This document shows, piece by piece, positions 26,123-34,432 of a DNA stretch of 64,000 nt. The stretch's first letter is position 1. Each line of letters opens with the position of its first letter. The notes under the pieces are model-generated. The model was not told the DNA's origin and did no database searches. It worked only from the letters and a program-made list of their open reading frames with translations. The stretch lies in the NCBI GenBank assembly GCA_039801465.1, contig JBDRUT010000007.1, positions 32,945-96,944 of the forward strand. Direction: 5' to 3'. This stretch comes from JAOABV01 sp039801465 (GTDB taxonomy: Bacteria > Hydrothermota > Tepidihabitantia > Tepidihabitantales > CAIPLT01). Made by a program: the position numbers and the translations under genes.

Positions 26123-27179
26123 TAAGAACACAAACAATCAAGAAATTAGAAACGACCAAAAAGGCATTACTAATCCAAATTTGTCCAACCCGAATAATGG
26201 AGAATCTATTGCGGTTAAAGAATTATATGTCTCAGTTTCTCCTCATATCCGCTCTAAGATTACGGTCTCAGTTATAATGTGGTCAGTCGTAATTGCCTTA
26301 ATACCAGCTCTGCTTGGTGCAATCTATTTCTTCGGTTTTCGTGCTTTAAGCATTGTAGTTATTAGCACAATTTCAGCAGTATTATTTGAAGCATTAGCGC
26401 AAAAATTCTGGGGTAGGAAAATTACTATTCTTGATGGCAGTGCGGCAATTACTGGATTACTCTTAGCATTTAATCTACCACCTGGTGTCCCTTTATGGCT
26501 TCCATTTATTGGCTCGGCTTTTGCGATTATCTTAGCAAAGCAGGTGTTTGGTGGTTTAGGTTATAATTTCATTAATCCGGCATTAGCCGCAAGAGCATTC
26601 TTAACAATATCTTGGCCACAACTAATGACAACAACTTGGATTCCACCGAAATCGGGTTTTCTTGCTGGTTACGACGCAATCACTCAAGCCACGCCCTTGA
26701 CCTTAGCAAAATTAGATAAAACTCTACAGGTAGTTCAACAATTAAATTCCTGGCCGGTAATAAAAAACCTCATTCTGGGCAATCGTGGTGGTTGTCTTGG
26801 TGAAACTTCAGCAATTCTATTGCTTATCGGCGCGATCTATCTTTTGATAAGAGGTTTTATCAGTTATCGAATTCCAATTGCTTATATTGGCACGGTTCTT
26901 ATCTTATCACTAATTCTACCGACTCCATTATCACCTTTGTTTCATATCTTTTCTGGTGGTTTAATACTTGGAGCATTCTATATGGCAACAGATTATGTAA
27001 CATCGCCAATCACGCCCAAGGGCCAATGGATTTTCGGATTTGGTTGCGGGCTGATTACTATGTTAATTAGAATCTGGGGTGGTTATCCTGAAGGTGTTTC
27101 TTACTCAATCTTATTAATGAATGTCGCCACACCATTAATTGACCGTTATACAAAACCGAAAGCATTTGGTGCAAAATGA
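26109..27179 (+). CDS. rnfD: Rnf complex membrane subunit RnfD
   Basis: A 356-residue integral membrane subunit with about ten helices. SVSPHIRSKITVSVIMWSVV is the usual start of the conserved part, so residues 1-40 are a hydrophilic extension rich in Asn. The covalent FMN attachment Thr is Thr195 in DAITQATPL; conserved neighbours are GYNFINPALAARAF and AFYMATDYVTSPITPKGQ. Together with RnfE, A and G it forms the sodium- or proton-translocating part. The start inside rnfC is supported by AAAAGGGAACTAAGAA upstream of ATG and by the 14-bp overlap typical of coupled genes. Confidence 0.95.
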   Translation: MLYPNKNTNNQEIRNDQKGITNPNLSNPNNGESIAVKELYVSVSPHIRSKITVSVIMWSVVIALIPALLGAIYFFGFRALSIVVISTISAVLFEALAQKFWGRKITILDGSAAITGLLLAFNLPPGVPLWLPFIGSAFAIILAKQVFGGLGYNFINPALAARAFLTISWPQLMTTTWIPPKSGFLAGYDAITQATPLTLAKLDKTLQVVQQLNSWPVIKNLILGNRGGCLGETSAILLLIGAIYLLIRGFISYRIPIAYIGTVLILSLILPTPLSPLFHIFSGGLILGAFYMATDYVTSPITPKGQWIFGFGCGLITMLIRIWGGYPEGVSYSILLMNVATPLIDRYTKPKAFGAK

Positions 27180-27252
27180 AATTATACAAAATTAACATAA
27201 AGATTAATAGAGAAAATCCTGTAAGCAACAGGAAAATCTCATTGTAATATCT

Positions 27253-28272
27253 ATGAAAACGAAACAATTAGTTTGGATGGTATTGTCGCTATTTTTAGTT
27301 TGTTTAATTTCTGCAGGACTATTATCAAGAGTCTATACCGCGACAAAACCGCAGATTGAATCCCAAACTCGTAAAAATATTCTTAACCGTTTATCTCAAG
27401 TTTTACCGGATGCAGTGAATTTTCAAGAAGCAATAAAAGATACTCTCTGGATTGGTTTTGATAAAGCCAATCAAAAAATCGGAATCGTGTTTAAGGTATC
27501 TCCTTCGGGTTATGGTGGACCAATCCCAATATTAGTTGGCTTAGGTGCTGACCTGACGGTCAAGAAAATCTATATCGGTTCTGCTTCTGAAGGACTTAAA
27601 GAAACACCTGGTTTAGGTGCCCAAATTCAAAACGCCAAATTCAAAGACCAATTCTGTAATCGAACTTATTCGGAAATAAAACTAATCAAAGATGGCGGAA
27701 AAATTCAAGCCATCACTGGCGCCACCATCTCTTCCAATGCAGTTGTTACCGGTATTCGCCAAGGCATTGAAAAATACAAACATTTTCTCCAAACTGATAG
27801 TATCAAACCTCTGCCCACTGAGTCACAATATGACACAACCTTTAGCAAATTAAAAGAACTATTACCCGGAACGGTGAGTTTTCAAGAGATAATCAAAGAT
27901 ACCGTTTGGCTTGGTAAAAACGATAATAATCAAGTAGTGGGAATGGTATTTAGGGTTGCACCAATGGGATATAATGATTTAATTCCGATATTAGTGGGAT
28001 ATGGTATTGACCAAGAAATTAAAAAAATCTATATCAGTTCTGCGGATGAAGGATTAAAAGAAACCCCGGGATTAGGAGATAAAATTACTGAAGAAACATT
28101 CTGTAATCAATTTACTAATAAGATGCTATCGGATTTGAAACTTACTAAATATGGAGGAAAAATCCAAGCAATTTCTGGTGCAACAATCTCTTCAGTTGCG
28201 GTTATTAATGGTATTAGAAACGGAATTGAGCGATTTCAGCAGTATCTAAAGAACGATAGTATTAGGAGATAA
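27253..28272 (+). CDS. rnfG: RnfG subunit with two tandem FMN-binding domains
   Basis: A 339-residue protein, much longer than the roughly 200 residues usual for RnfG. After an N-terminal TM helix (about 6-26) it carries two copies of the covalent-FMN domain. Domain 1 (about 40-180) ends GGKIQAITGATISSNAV with the FMN-linked Thr158. Domain 2 (about 190-335) ends GGKIQAISGATISSVAV with Thr311. Both repeat GLKETPGLG and the FQE-IKDT-W-G opening. The 153-residue spacing and high similarity indicate a fairly recent in-frame tandem duplication. Both threonines are intact, so it may carry two flavins, which would be unusual for an Rnf complex. It is followed 1 bp later by rnfE. Confidence 0.92.
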   Translation: MKTKQLVWMVLSLFLVCLISAGLLSRVYTATKPQIESQTRKNILNRLSQVLPDAVNFQEAIKDTLWIGFDKANQKIGIVFKVSPSGYGGPIPILVGLGADLTVKKIYIGSASEGLKETPGLGAQIQNAKFKDQFCNRTYSEIKLIKDGGKIQAITGATISSNAVVTGIRQGIEKYKHFLQTDSIKPLPTESQYDTTFSKLKELLPGTVSFQEIIKDTVWLGKNDNNQVVGMVFRVAPMGYNDLIPILVGYGIDQEIKKIYISSADEGLKETPGLGDKITEETFCNQFTNKMLSDLKLTKYGGKIQAISGATISSVAVINGIRNGIERFQQYLKNDSIRR

Positions 28273-28273
28273 A

Positions 28274-28894
28274 GTGCCACCGAAAACAAATCGCTTAAAA
28301 TATTTAACTGATGGCATTATACTGGAAAATCCGATTTTAATAATTATGATTGGCTTGTGTCCAACATTAGCAACATCTATAACTGCAAAAGATGCTTTAG
28401 GAATGGGCATCGCTGCATCATTCGTCTTAATCTGCTCCAATATTGTCGTATCCGCAATTAGAAAGTTTGTTCCGGATTCGGTTCGGATTCCAATCTTTAT
28501 TATTATCATTTCAACTTTTGTCACAATTGTTGACTATGCGATGCAAGCGTATGTTCCTGCGCTTTATCGAGTTCTGGGAGTATTCGTTCCATTGATAGTT
28601 GTTAATTGTATTATTTTGGGACGGGCAGAAGCATTTGCTTATCATCATTCTGTCTTTGATTCATTCCTTGATGGATTAGGCAAAGCAATCGGTTTCACTT
28701 TAGTCATTGTCATTATGGGAATAATTCGCGAATATTTCAGCAAAGGTTCAATATTTGGCTTACTCATCGGACCGAAATTTCTCATCTCACAGCCAATGCT
28801 CTTTATGATTTTCCCACCCGGCGGATTTCTTCTAATCGGTATCTTAAAAGCATTAATTAATAAATATATCATTAAACCGGAATCGCTTGATTAG
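28274..28894 (+). CDS. rnfE: Rnf complex membrane subunit RnfE
   Basis: A 206-residue integral membrane protein with about six helices. NPILIIMIGLCPTLATSITA is the RnfE/NqrD signature, containing the Cys that helps bind the intramembrane iron-sulfur site shared with RnfA. VPLIVVNCIILGRAEAFAY provides the second conserved Cys. The start is GTG at 28274, preceded by TTAGGAGATAAA, which decides it. The C-terminus LKALINKYIIKPESLD is the unit that reappears three times downstream as a degenerate array before rnfA. The usual rnfE-rnfA junction is tight, so the 291-bp gap here is exceptional. Confidence 0.95.
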   Translation: MPPKTNRLKYLTDGIILENPILIIMIGLCPTLATSITAKDALGMGIAASFVLICSNIVVSAIRKFVPDSVRIPIFIIIISTFVTIVDYAMQAYVPALYRVLGVFVPLIVVNCIILGRAEAFAYHHSVFDSFLDGLGKAIGFTLVIVIMGIIREYFSKGSIFGLLIGPKFLISQPMLFMIFPPGGFLLIGILKALINKYIIKPESLD

Positions 28895-29182
28895 GAAATG
28901 ATTGCTAATCTTCTACCTGATTTCTACTTTGGTATCTTAAAAGCATTAATGAGTAAATATATCATTAGGCCAGAATCGCTCGATAGAGAAACGGTTACTA
29001 AACCTCTATTAATTTTTATTTTGGCTATCCGTCGTACAGCATTAATGAATAAATACATCATTAAACCAGAATCAGTTGATTAGAAAATGATTGTTAATAA
29101 TCTTGCTGATGTTTATTTTAGTATCTTAACATATTGAAGAAAAATGAATAAATATATTATTAAACCAGAATCAGGTAACTAA
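28839..29182 (+). repeat. Degenerate 93-96 bp tandem array of the rnfE tail
   Basis: Unit 1 is the end of rnfE (from 28839, LKALINKYIIKPESLD, stop). Unit 2 (from 28932) reads LKALMSKYIIRPESLD. Unit 3 (near 29028) reads ALMNKYIIKPESVD, stop. Unit 4 (from 29121) reads MNKYIIKPESGN, stop, just before rnfA. Periods are about 93, 96 and 93 bp, so all copies stay in the rnfE frame. KYII-PES is conserved while the spacer parts have drifted. Confidence 0.88.
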
Positions 29183-29185
29183 TAT

Positions 29186-29776
29186 ATGCATACAAATCCA
29201 TTACTAATTTTCCTTGCGGCATTTATCGTCAATAATATTTTACTAATGCGTTATATTGGACTCTGTCCATTTTTTGGCGTATCCACATCTTTGACCACAG
29301 CATTTGGAATGAGTTTTGCTGTTCTTTTTGTAATGCTCATTGCCACTTGGGTTACTTGGATAATCTACCATTTTTTATTATTACCACTTGATTTAATCTT
29401 TTTGCGCACCGCAACATTTATCTTAGTCATTGCAACTTTAGTTCAATTTGTTGAAATGTTTTTAAAAAAGAATTTCAAAGCACTATATGTTGCCATGGGT
29501 ATCTATTTACCATTGATTACGACCAACTGTGCAATTCTGGCAGTAACTTTTTTAGTAATTGATTATAAATATTCCCTATTTCATTCAACAATATTTGCGA
29601 TTGGCACCGCATTAGGATTTGCCTTAGTTATAATCTTATTCTCGGCAATTCGTGAACGATTAGAGTATGCACCAATTTCCCGTTCGCTAAAAGGTTATCC
29701 GATAGCATTCATCTCCGCATCATTAGTTGCATTAGCCTTTCTTGGCTTCATCGGATTATTCGGACTATCTTTATGA
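29186..29776 (+). CDS. rnfA: Rnf complex membrane subunit RnfA
   Basis: A 196-residue integral membrane subunit, a structural homologue of RnfE. The N-terminus shows AAFIVNNILLMRYIGLCPFF with the conserved cluster-binding Cys. YLPLITTNCAILAVTFL gives the second Cys, and RERLEYAPISRSLKGYPIAF is typical of RnfA. The ATG is preceded by AGGTAACTAATAT, a weak site lying directly after the last degenerate copy of the rnfE tail. It works with RnfE to move electrons through the membrane. Confidence 0.95.
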   Translation: MHTNPLLIFLAAFIVNNILLMRYIGLCPFFGVSTSLTTAFGMSFAVLFVMLIATWVTWIIYHFLLLPLDLIFLRTATFILVIATLVQFVEMFLKKNFKALYVAMGIYLPLITTNCAILAVTFLVIDYKYSLFHSTIFAIGTALGFALVIILFSAIRERLEYAPISRSLKGYPIAFISASLVALAFLGFIGLFGLSL

Positions 29777-29845
29777 ACGCTAATTCTTATTCTTCTTTCT
29801 TTATGCTTAATCTAATAATAGTTTTAATTATAAACAGATAAGAAG

Positions 29846-30850
29846 ATGTTGGTTCTAATCAAATCAATATTTATATTAGGCGGATTAGGACTTATTTTAG
29901 GAGTTGGCTTAGCAGTCATATTCAAAAAACTTGCGATTGAGTCTTCGGAATTAGAAAACAAAGTAAAATCAACCTTACCTGGTTCTAATTGTGGTGCTTG
30001 CGGTTATCCGGGTTGTGCGGTCTATGCCGAAAAAATTATCAAAGAAAATGCACCGTTAAATCGGTGTCTGCCTGGTGGCAAAGAAGTTGCAGAAAAACTT
30101 GCCAAGATTATGGGTAAAGAAGTTGAATTTGAAGAACCAAAAATCGCAGCCTTAATCTGTCGGGGCGGAAAAGATGAATGCCGTGAACGATTCATTTATG
30201 ACGGCGGAACTGATTGTCGTCAGGCTTATATAATGCATGGTGGTAACAAAAGTTGTGTCTTTGGTTGCGTTGGTTTAGGACATTGTGCTTCAGTCTGTCC
30301 GTTTGGCGCAATTAAAATGGGCAAAAACCGTCTACCAATAATTAACGAAAAGAAATGTACTGGTTGTGGTATCTGTGTCAAAGAATGTCCCAAACATACC
30401 TTGAGATTAATTCCTCGCACCAAACTTGTTTATCTTGCGTGTGTTTCTAAAGACAAAGGCAAAGCAGTCAAAGATGTCTGCACCGTTGGCTGTTTTGCTT
30501 GCAATATCTGTATCCGAGCTTGTCCTTATGGAGCATTAAAAATGGAAAACAATTTACCGGTAATGGATTTTACGCGATGCACTGATTGCGGCATTTGTGT
30601 TCATCGTTGTCCAACTAAATCTTATGTTGACCGAGCCAAAGCACGACCATATGCAATCATCTCTTCAGTTTGCAATGGTTGCGGAGAATGTGTTAAAGTC
30701 TGTCAATTTAAGGCAATTGAAGGAAAATTGGGTGAACGACACAAAGTTTTGACTGCAAAATGTATTGGTTGCGGTGAATGTTTTAAGGTCTGCCCAGTCA
30801 AAGCTATCACAATGGCAGGTGCATTAGGTCATCAATTCAAAGCCGCCTAA
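29846..30850 (+). CDS. rnfB: Rnf complex polyferredoxin subunit RnfB
   Basis: A 334-residue protein with an N-terminal TM helix (about 3-25). The RnfB-specific cluster motif SNCGACGYPGCAVYAEKI starts at Cys49. A long ferredoxin region follows with at least six Cys clusters, among them CGLGHC-like GHCASVCP, CTGCGICVKECP, CFACNICIRACP, CTDCGICVHRCP, CNGCGECVKVC and CIGCGECFKVCP. This is longer than the proteobacterial form (about 190 residues) and similar to the polyferredoxin RnfB of other anaerobes. It is the entry point for electrons from reduced ferredoxin. It is the last gene of the operon, 69 bp after rnfA. Confidence 0.95.
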   Translation: MLVLIKSIFILGGLGLILGVGLAVIFKKLAIESSELENKVKSTLPGSNCGACGYPGCAVYAEKIIKENAPLNRCLPGGKEVAEKLAKIMGKEVEFEEPKIAALICRGGKDECRERFIYDGGTDCRQAYIMHGGNKSCVFGCVGLGHCASVCPFGAIKMGKNRLPIINEKKCTGCGICVKECPKHTLRLIPRTKLVYLACVSKDKGKAVKDVCTVGCFACNICIRACPYGALKMENNLPVMDFTRCTDCGICVHRCPTKSYVDRAKARPYAIISSVCNGCGECVKVCQFKAIEGKLGERHKVLTAKCIGCGECFKVCPVKAITMAGALGHQFKAA

Positions 30851-31057
30851 CAAAAAAACTCTATCAAGTTTTGGTAAAAACCGAGATATTTTCAATATTT
30901 TTACAAGTTGAACTAAAGAAAAGATAAACAAAATCTTTTCCTTTAGATTAGAAACAGGAACATAAACATTTTTTGTCTTTATTTCATAGTAATCTTTTCA
31001 GGCGCCGTGCTTGACCCTCTCAGTCATCTAATAGGCAATCTAAACCACTACCCTCCC

Positions 31058-31112
31058 GGCAAGCCGGTGGGCAGCTGACCGGCTTGCCTATAGGCTTGCC
31101 TAGGGGCTTGCC
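31058..31112. repeat. GC-rich inverted repeat island GGCAAGCCGGT
   Basis: GGCAAGCCGGT (31058-31068), a 9-nt loop, ACCGGCTTGCC (31078-31088): a perfect 11-bp stem. GGCTTGCC then recurs at 31093-31100 and 31105-31112, giving three copies at a 12-bp period. The same GGCAAGCC/GGCTTGCC pair occurs at 41634-41688. No T-run follows. Confidence 0.75.
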
Positions 31113-31654
31113 CCCCTGCCTGCCATCTGGACTGCGGATAATATAATCTAAACCATTGCCCTATAGACAATTAACCAGACTATCGGCTATACTGCGGATT
31201 CAATCACATACTGGACAACTGACTTGGCTCATCCCTACACCCGATTGAACACCCCTAACCATAGATTTTTAATATTTCTAAACAGAATAAAATGTATACA
31301 TATATGTTAACAAAAAATTAAGCAAAAATTTAATATAACCTATTGAATCAAAAAGTGATAAATAAAAATAGACCTATTAAGATGGTATGGCTCCCTCCAC
31401 TGTGGGTTATGCGAAGTAAAATATGGCAATTTTTACATAGAAATTCTTCTTTTAGGAGATTAAGTATATTACCAACTATTTTATCTGGTAATGCATCTGT
31501 TAAAGTCTTCTTTAGCAGGTATTTTAACAACATTTAAGGAGTAGCATTTAGATTACGAATTTAGGAGTGGTTCAGGTTGAAAAGAGAGTTACCTTCCGGT
31601 GGTTTTAGCAAGCCGGATGTGTAATATTTTAGAAACGCCTTACGCATCACGCCT

Positions 31655-31815
31655 TACGCAATTAGCATCAAGCGTTCAGCGTTAAGCGTCAATCATCCCT
31701 TTTTCATCAGGGGCATGTCCGTGATACGTGACCCGTGTTCCGTTATCCGTCTTTTACGGTTCACGGTTGACGGACACGGCAAACGGATATTCATCCCTTT
31801 TTCATCAGGGCAGGC
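31655..31815. repeat. Direct-repeat-bracketed, hairpin-rich block
   Basis: TCATCCCTTTTTCATCAGGG occurs at 31693-31712 and again at 31791-31810, 98 bp apart. Between them lies an imperfect hairpin built from short words: GTGACCCGTGTTCCGTTATC on one arm, ACGGTTCACGGTTGACGG on the other. To the left, variants of CGCCTTACGC and AGCGTT form a second imperfect hairpin (31638-31690). Composition is far more GC-rich than the surroundings. Confidence 0.65.
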
Positions 31816-32129
31816 TTTCAGACTGTAGGCTTTGTAAGTCCTTATAATTCAATATCTTTAATCTGCCAAATGTGTTGACACCCCTATTTTTTGCCCTTTT
31901 TGCGTCAACCCAGTATTTCAAAGAGCTTTGCATTTTCTATATCTATTTTAATAAGTTTTCTTGAATTGTCAAGTTCGCGATTTTTGTCACATTCATCTTT
32001 CCGAATTAGGATTGTTTAATCATAATACGGTTAATAATGAATTCTATTGAAAAATATCTGCTCACTTGTATATTAAATACAACAAAACAAGCACTTATGA
32101 CTATAACAATACCAGAAGGAGTATACACG

Positions 32130-32299
32130 ATGGAGGACAAAATGTCAATAGTTAAAACTAATCCTTCAAAATATCGCAAGGTACCAAAAAAGATGACCGA
32201 TGCAGTCTTCATTCTATTAAATTGGAATCCGTTTCGGATAAAATCATCCAACTTCAGAAGGAACTTTACGAAATATATCGAAACAGAGATCGAGGATGA
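32130..32299 (+). pseudogene. Possible frameshifted small gene
   Basis: AGAAGGAGTATACACG precedes ATG 32130, giving MEDKMSIVKTNPSKYRKVPK then KMTDA. Near 32212 the other frame looks more protein-like and reads SIKLESVSDKIIQLQKELYE then IYRNRDRG and a stop at 32299, a plausible coiled coil. A single lesion would join them into about 56 residues. No family is recognised, and it may be chance. Confidence 0.3.
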
Positions 32300-32676
32300 A
32301 GAATAAATAAAAATAAAAATAAAAAGAAAAAGAACCGGTTATTTCTATTAAACAATCTTAATATATTTTGGGTTAGATTTTATTTTGATGAAAGACGAGG
32401 GCTTTTTTGCTTTTTGGATAATATCAGTTGTGGCTAAATATTTTTAATTTATATAATTGCGTTATGTCCTAAATCATTCTTTGATTTTTCTCTTTTTCTA
32501 TCGGTAGGGGATTATCTTTTTAGTTCTTTTAATGTAATTTGTAATACATATAAACCCATTTAGAATATTATCATCGTATGCTTTGAACAAAAATAGAGTT
32601 AAATCACCAATTATACTTTTATATGAAATTTAGAATTTCATATTTTCAAATTAACACATGATTATATGCAAGTTAG

Positions 32677-32750
32677 TTGGCATAAAGTTTCATATTTTAA
32701 TAAAACATAAATTACAAATTAGTTGACATAAAGTTTATATTTCTTATACT
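32677..32750 (+). promoter_or_regulatory. Duplicated promoter of the flavodoxin-prfA operon
   Basis: The proximal copy is a perfect TTGACA (32723-32728), a 16-bp spacer, TATACT (32745-32750). A degenerate copy 46 bp upstream starts TTGGCA (32677-32682) and shares ATAAAGTTT-ATATTT. The proximal promoter leaves a leader of roughly 110 nt before the flavodoxin ATG. Confidence 0.7.
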
Positions 32751-32868
32751 AACTTTATATTGGTAATGTTCTATTCACAGATGACGATTTGCAAATTATA
32801 GAAAAAATGCAACTATTCAATAATAATGGATTATTCACAATAAGGATAATCAATAGTTAGGAGCCTTA

Positions 32869-33339
32869 ATGAAAATATTAGTTGTATATTACTCACGAAC
32901 TGGTCGAACCGACAAAATTGGAGAAATCATAAGTTCTGCATTAGATTGTGATTGCGAAAAAATAATTGATATGAAAAATCGTAAAGGCTTATTCGGTTGG
33001 TTGTCTGCAGGCTATGATGCTCTCCGAAAAAAGATGACCACAATCCAAGCGACTAAATATAATCCTAAAGACTATGATTTGATTATTATCGGAACTCCTA
33101 ATTGGGCAGGTATGCCAACACCAGCAATAAGAACTTATCTTAACCAAAATCTCGGCAATCTAAAAAATGTTGCATTCTTTTGCACAATGGGCAGTAATGA
33201 TATCGGCAAAGTCTTTACGGAACTGGAAGCAATTTGTCAAATTAAACCAAAAGCAGTTTTAAGTATCAGAGCATCTGAAGTGGACAATAATCTGTTTACG
33301 GATAAAGTGCAATCATTTATTGATAAGATAAAATTATAA
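32869..33339 (+). CDS. Flavodoxin family protein
   Basis: A 156-residue protein with the flavodoxin fold. It starts MKILVVYYSRTGRTDKIGE, where SRTGRT is the FMN phosphate-binding loop. Later blocks are YDLIIIGTPNWAGMPTPAIR (flavin ring site with Trp) and VAFFCTMGSN. The SD site AGGAG lies 6 nt before the ATG. It is probably a soluble electron carrier or a small flavin reductase. It heads a cluster with prfA, prmC, NAD kinase and pgsA; prfA begins 1 bp after it, so they share a transcript. Confidence 0.9.
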   Translation: MKILVVYYSRTGRTDKIGEIISSALDCDCEKIIDMKNRKGLFGWLSAGYDALRKKMTTIQATKYNPKDYDLIIIGTPNWAGMPTPAIRTYLNQNLGNLKNVAFFCTMGSNDIGKVFTELEAICQIKPKAVLSIRASEVDNNLFTDKVQSFIDKIKL

Positions 33340-33340
33340 A

Positions 33341-34432
33341 ATGGCAATCCTTGGTTCAATTGAAGATTTAGAATTACGCTTAGCACCTCTGCGCGAACGG
33401 AGTGTTGAAATTGAACATTTATTAGCCGACCCCAAAGTTCTGTCTGATGCTAACCAAACCCAAACTTTAAGTAAAGAGTATAAAGATATCAAAGCCACCT
33501 TACAAACTTTTGAAGCCTACAAATCTACGCTTAAAGAGATTGAAGAAGTTAAAGAATTACGCAATAGTGATGATGCTGAGATTAAAGGTATTGCCGAAAA
33601 AGAACTTGAGCAATTAGAAAAACAAGCAGATGAACTTAGACATAATCTGCTCTATTATTTAATGCCTAAAGACCCATCGTGGAAAAGCACTTGCATTGTT
33701 GAAATTCGGGCTGCGGCTGGTGGTGAAGAATCAGCACTTTTTGCCGCGGAACTTTTCCGAATGTATACAAAATATATTGAAAAGAAAAATCTCCGATATG
33801 AAGTCTTGTCTTCTCGTCCCAGTGACCTTCAGGGTTATAAAGAAATTATCTTTGCGGTTGAAGGCGAAGATGCTTTTCGCTATTTCCGATTTGAAAGTGG
33901 TGTCCATCGGGTACAAAGAGTTCCAGTAACTGAAGCCTCTGGCCGTCTCCACACTTCAACTGTTACTGTTGCGGTTTTACCGGAACCGACAGAAATTGAA
34001 TTGAAGATTGAACCGCAAGACTTAAAAATTGAAGTTTTTCGCGCCGGCGGGCATGGCGGTCAACATGTCAATGTTACCGATTCTGCAGTAAGGATTACTC
34101 ATATTCCCACAGGTATTGTTGTCTCTTGTCAGGATGAACGGAGTCAATTGAAAAATAAAAACCGGGCAATGAAAATCCTGCGCGCTCGGATTTTGGAAAT
34201 GAAAAAAACTGAGGAAGAAAAAAAACTCGGCGCTCAACGCCGAAGTCAAATTGGAACTGGTGACCGCTCGGAAAAAATCCGAACTTATAATTATCCCCAA
34301 AATCGGGTTACTGACCACCGCATCGGTTTATCCGTCTATAATTTGTCTGAAATCCTTGATGGCGAACTTGACTATATTATTCATCCCTTAGAAGAAGCCG
34401 AGATTGCTAAAACATTACAATTAACAAAATGA
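33341..34432 (+). CDS. prfA: Peptide chain release factor 1
   Basis: A 363-residue class I release factor that ends translation at UAA and UAG. The GGQ catalytic loop is GGHGGQHVNVTDSAVRITH, with GGQ at residues 239-241. VEIRAAAGGEESALFAAELF and RVPVTEASGRLHTSTVTVA are RF1/RF2 landmarks. The region between them is RF1-like (a PxT-type tip is not obvious by eye). The gene begins 1 bp after the flavodoxin stop and overlaps prmC by 4 bp (ATGA). The prfA-prmC pairing, in which the second gene modifies the GGQ glutamine, supports the assignment. Confidence 0.95.
   Translation: MAILGSIEDLELRLAPLRERSVEIEHLLADPKVLSDANQTQTLSKEYKDIKATLQTFEAYKSTLKEIEEVKELRNSDDAEIKGIAEKELEQLEKQADELRHNLLYYLMPKDPSWKSTCIVEIRAAAGGEESALFAAELFRMYTKYIEKKNLRYEVLSSRPSDLQGYKEIIFAVEGEDAFRYFRFESGVHRVQRVPVTEASGRLHTSTVTVAVLPEPTEIELKIEPQDLKIEVFRAGGHGGQHVNVTDSAVRITHIPTGIVVSCQDERSQLKNKNRAMKILRARILEMKKTEEEKKLGAQRRSQIGTGDRSEKIRTYNYPQNRVTDHRIGLSVYNLSEILDGELDYIIHPLEEAEIAKTLQLTK

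Larger units (their letters stand above)
30851..32676. other. Gene-poor, hairpin-rich region after rnfB
   Basis: About 1.8 kb without a convincing intact gene. From left to right: a GC island with GGCAAGCC/GGCTTGCC inverted repeats (31050-31125), AT-rich DNA, a hairpin-rich block bracketed by a direct repeat (31655-31815), a possible decayed small gene (32130-32299), and an AT-rich stretch leading to the flavodoxin promoters. No terminator with a T-run was found directly after rnfB. Confidence 0.6.

Noticed and set aside
28898..29083. Open frame of 61 codons between rnfE and rnfA as a gene
   Set aside because: It is wholly made of degenerate copies of the rnfE tail and has no ribosome site; reported as a repeat instead.
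31058..31112. CRISPR array
   Set aside because: The repeats are 8-12 bp at a 12-bp period, without 25-40 bp repeats and unique spacers, and no cas genes are present.
31871..31909. GTTGAC...GTCAAC inverted repeat as an operator
   Set aside because: Six-base arms separated by 27 bp with no gene nearby; likely chance.
32037..32129. N-terminal extension of the 32130 frame
   Set aside because: It lacks a ribosome site and reads as non-coding; the site before 32130 is better.
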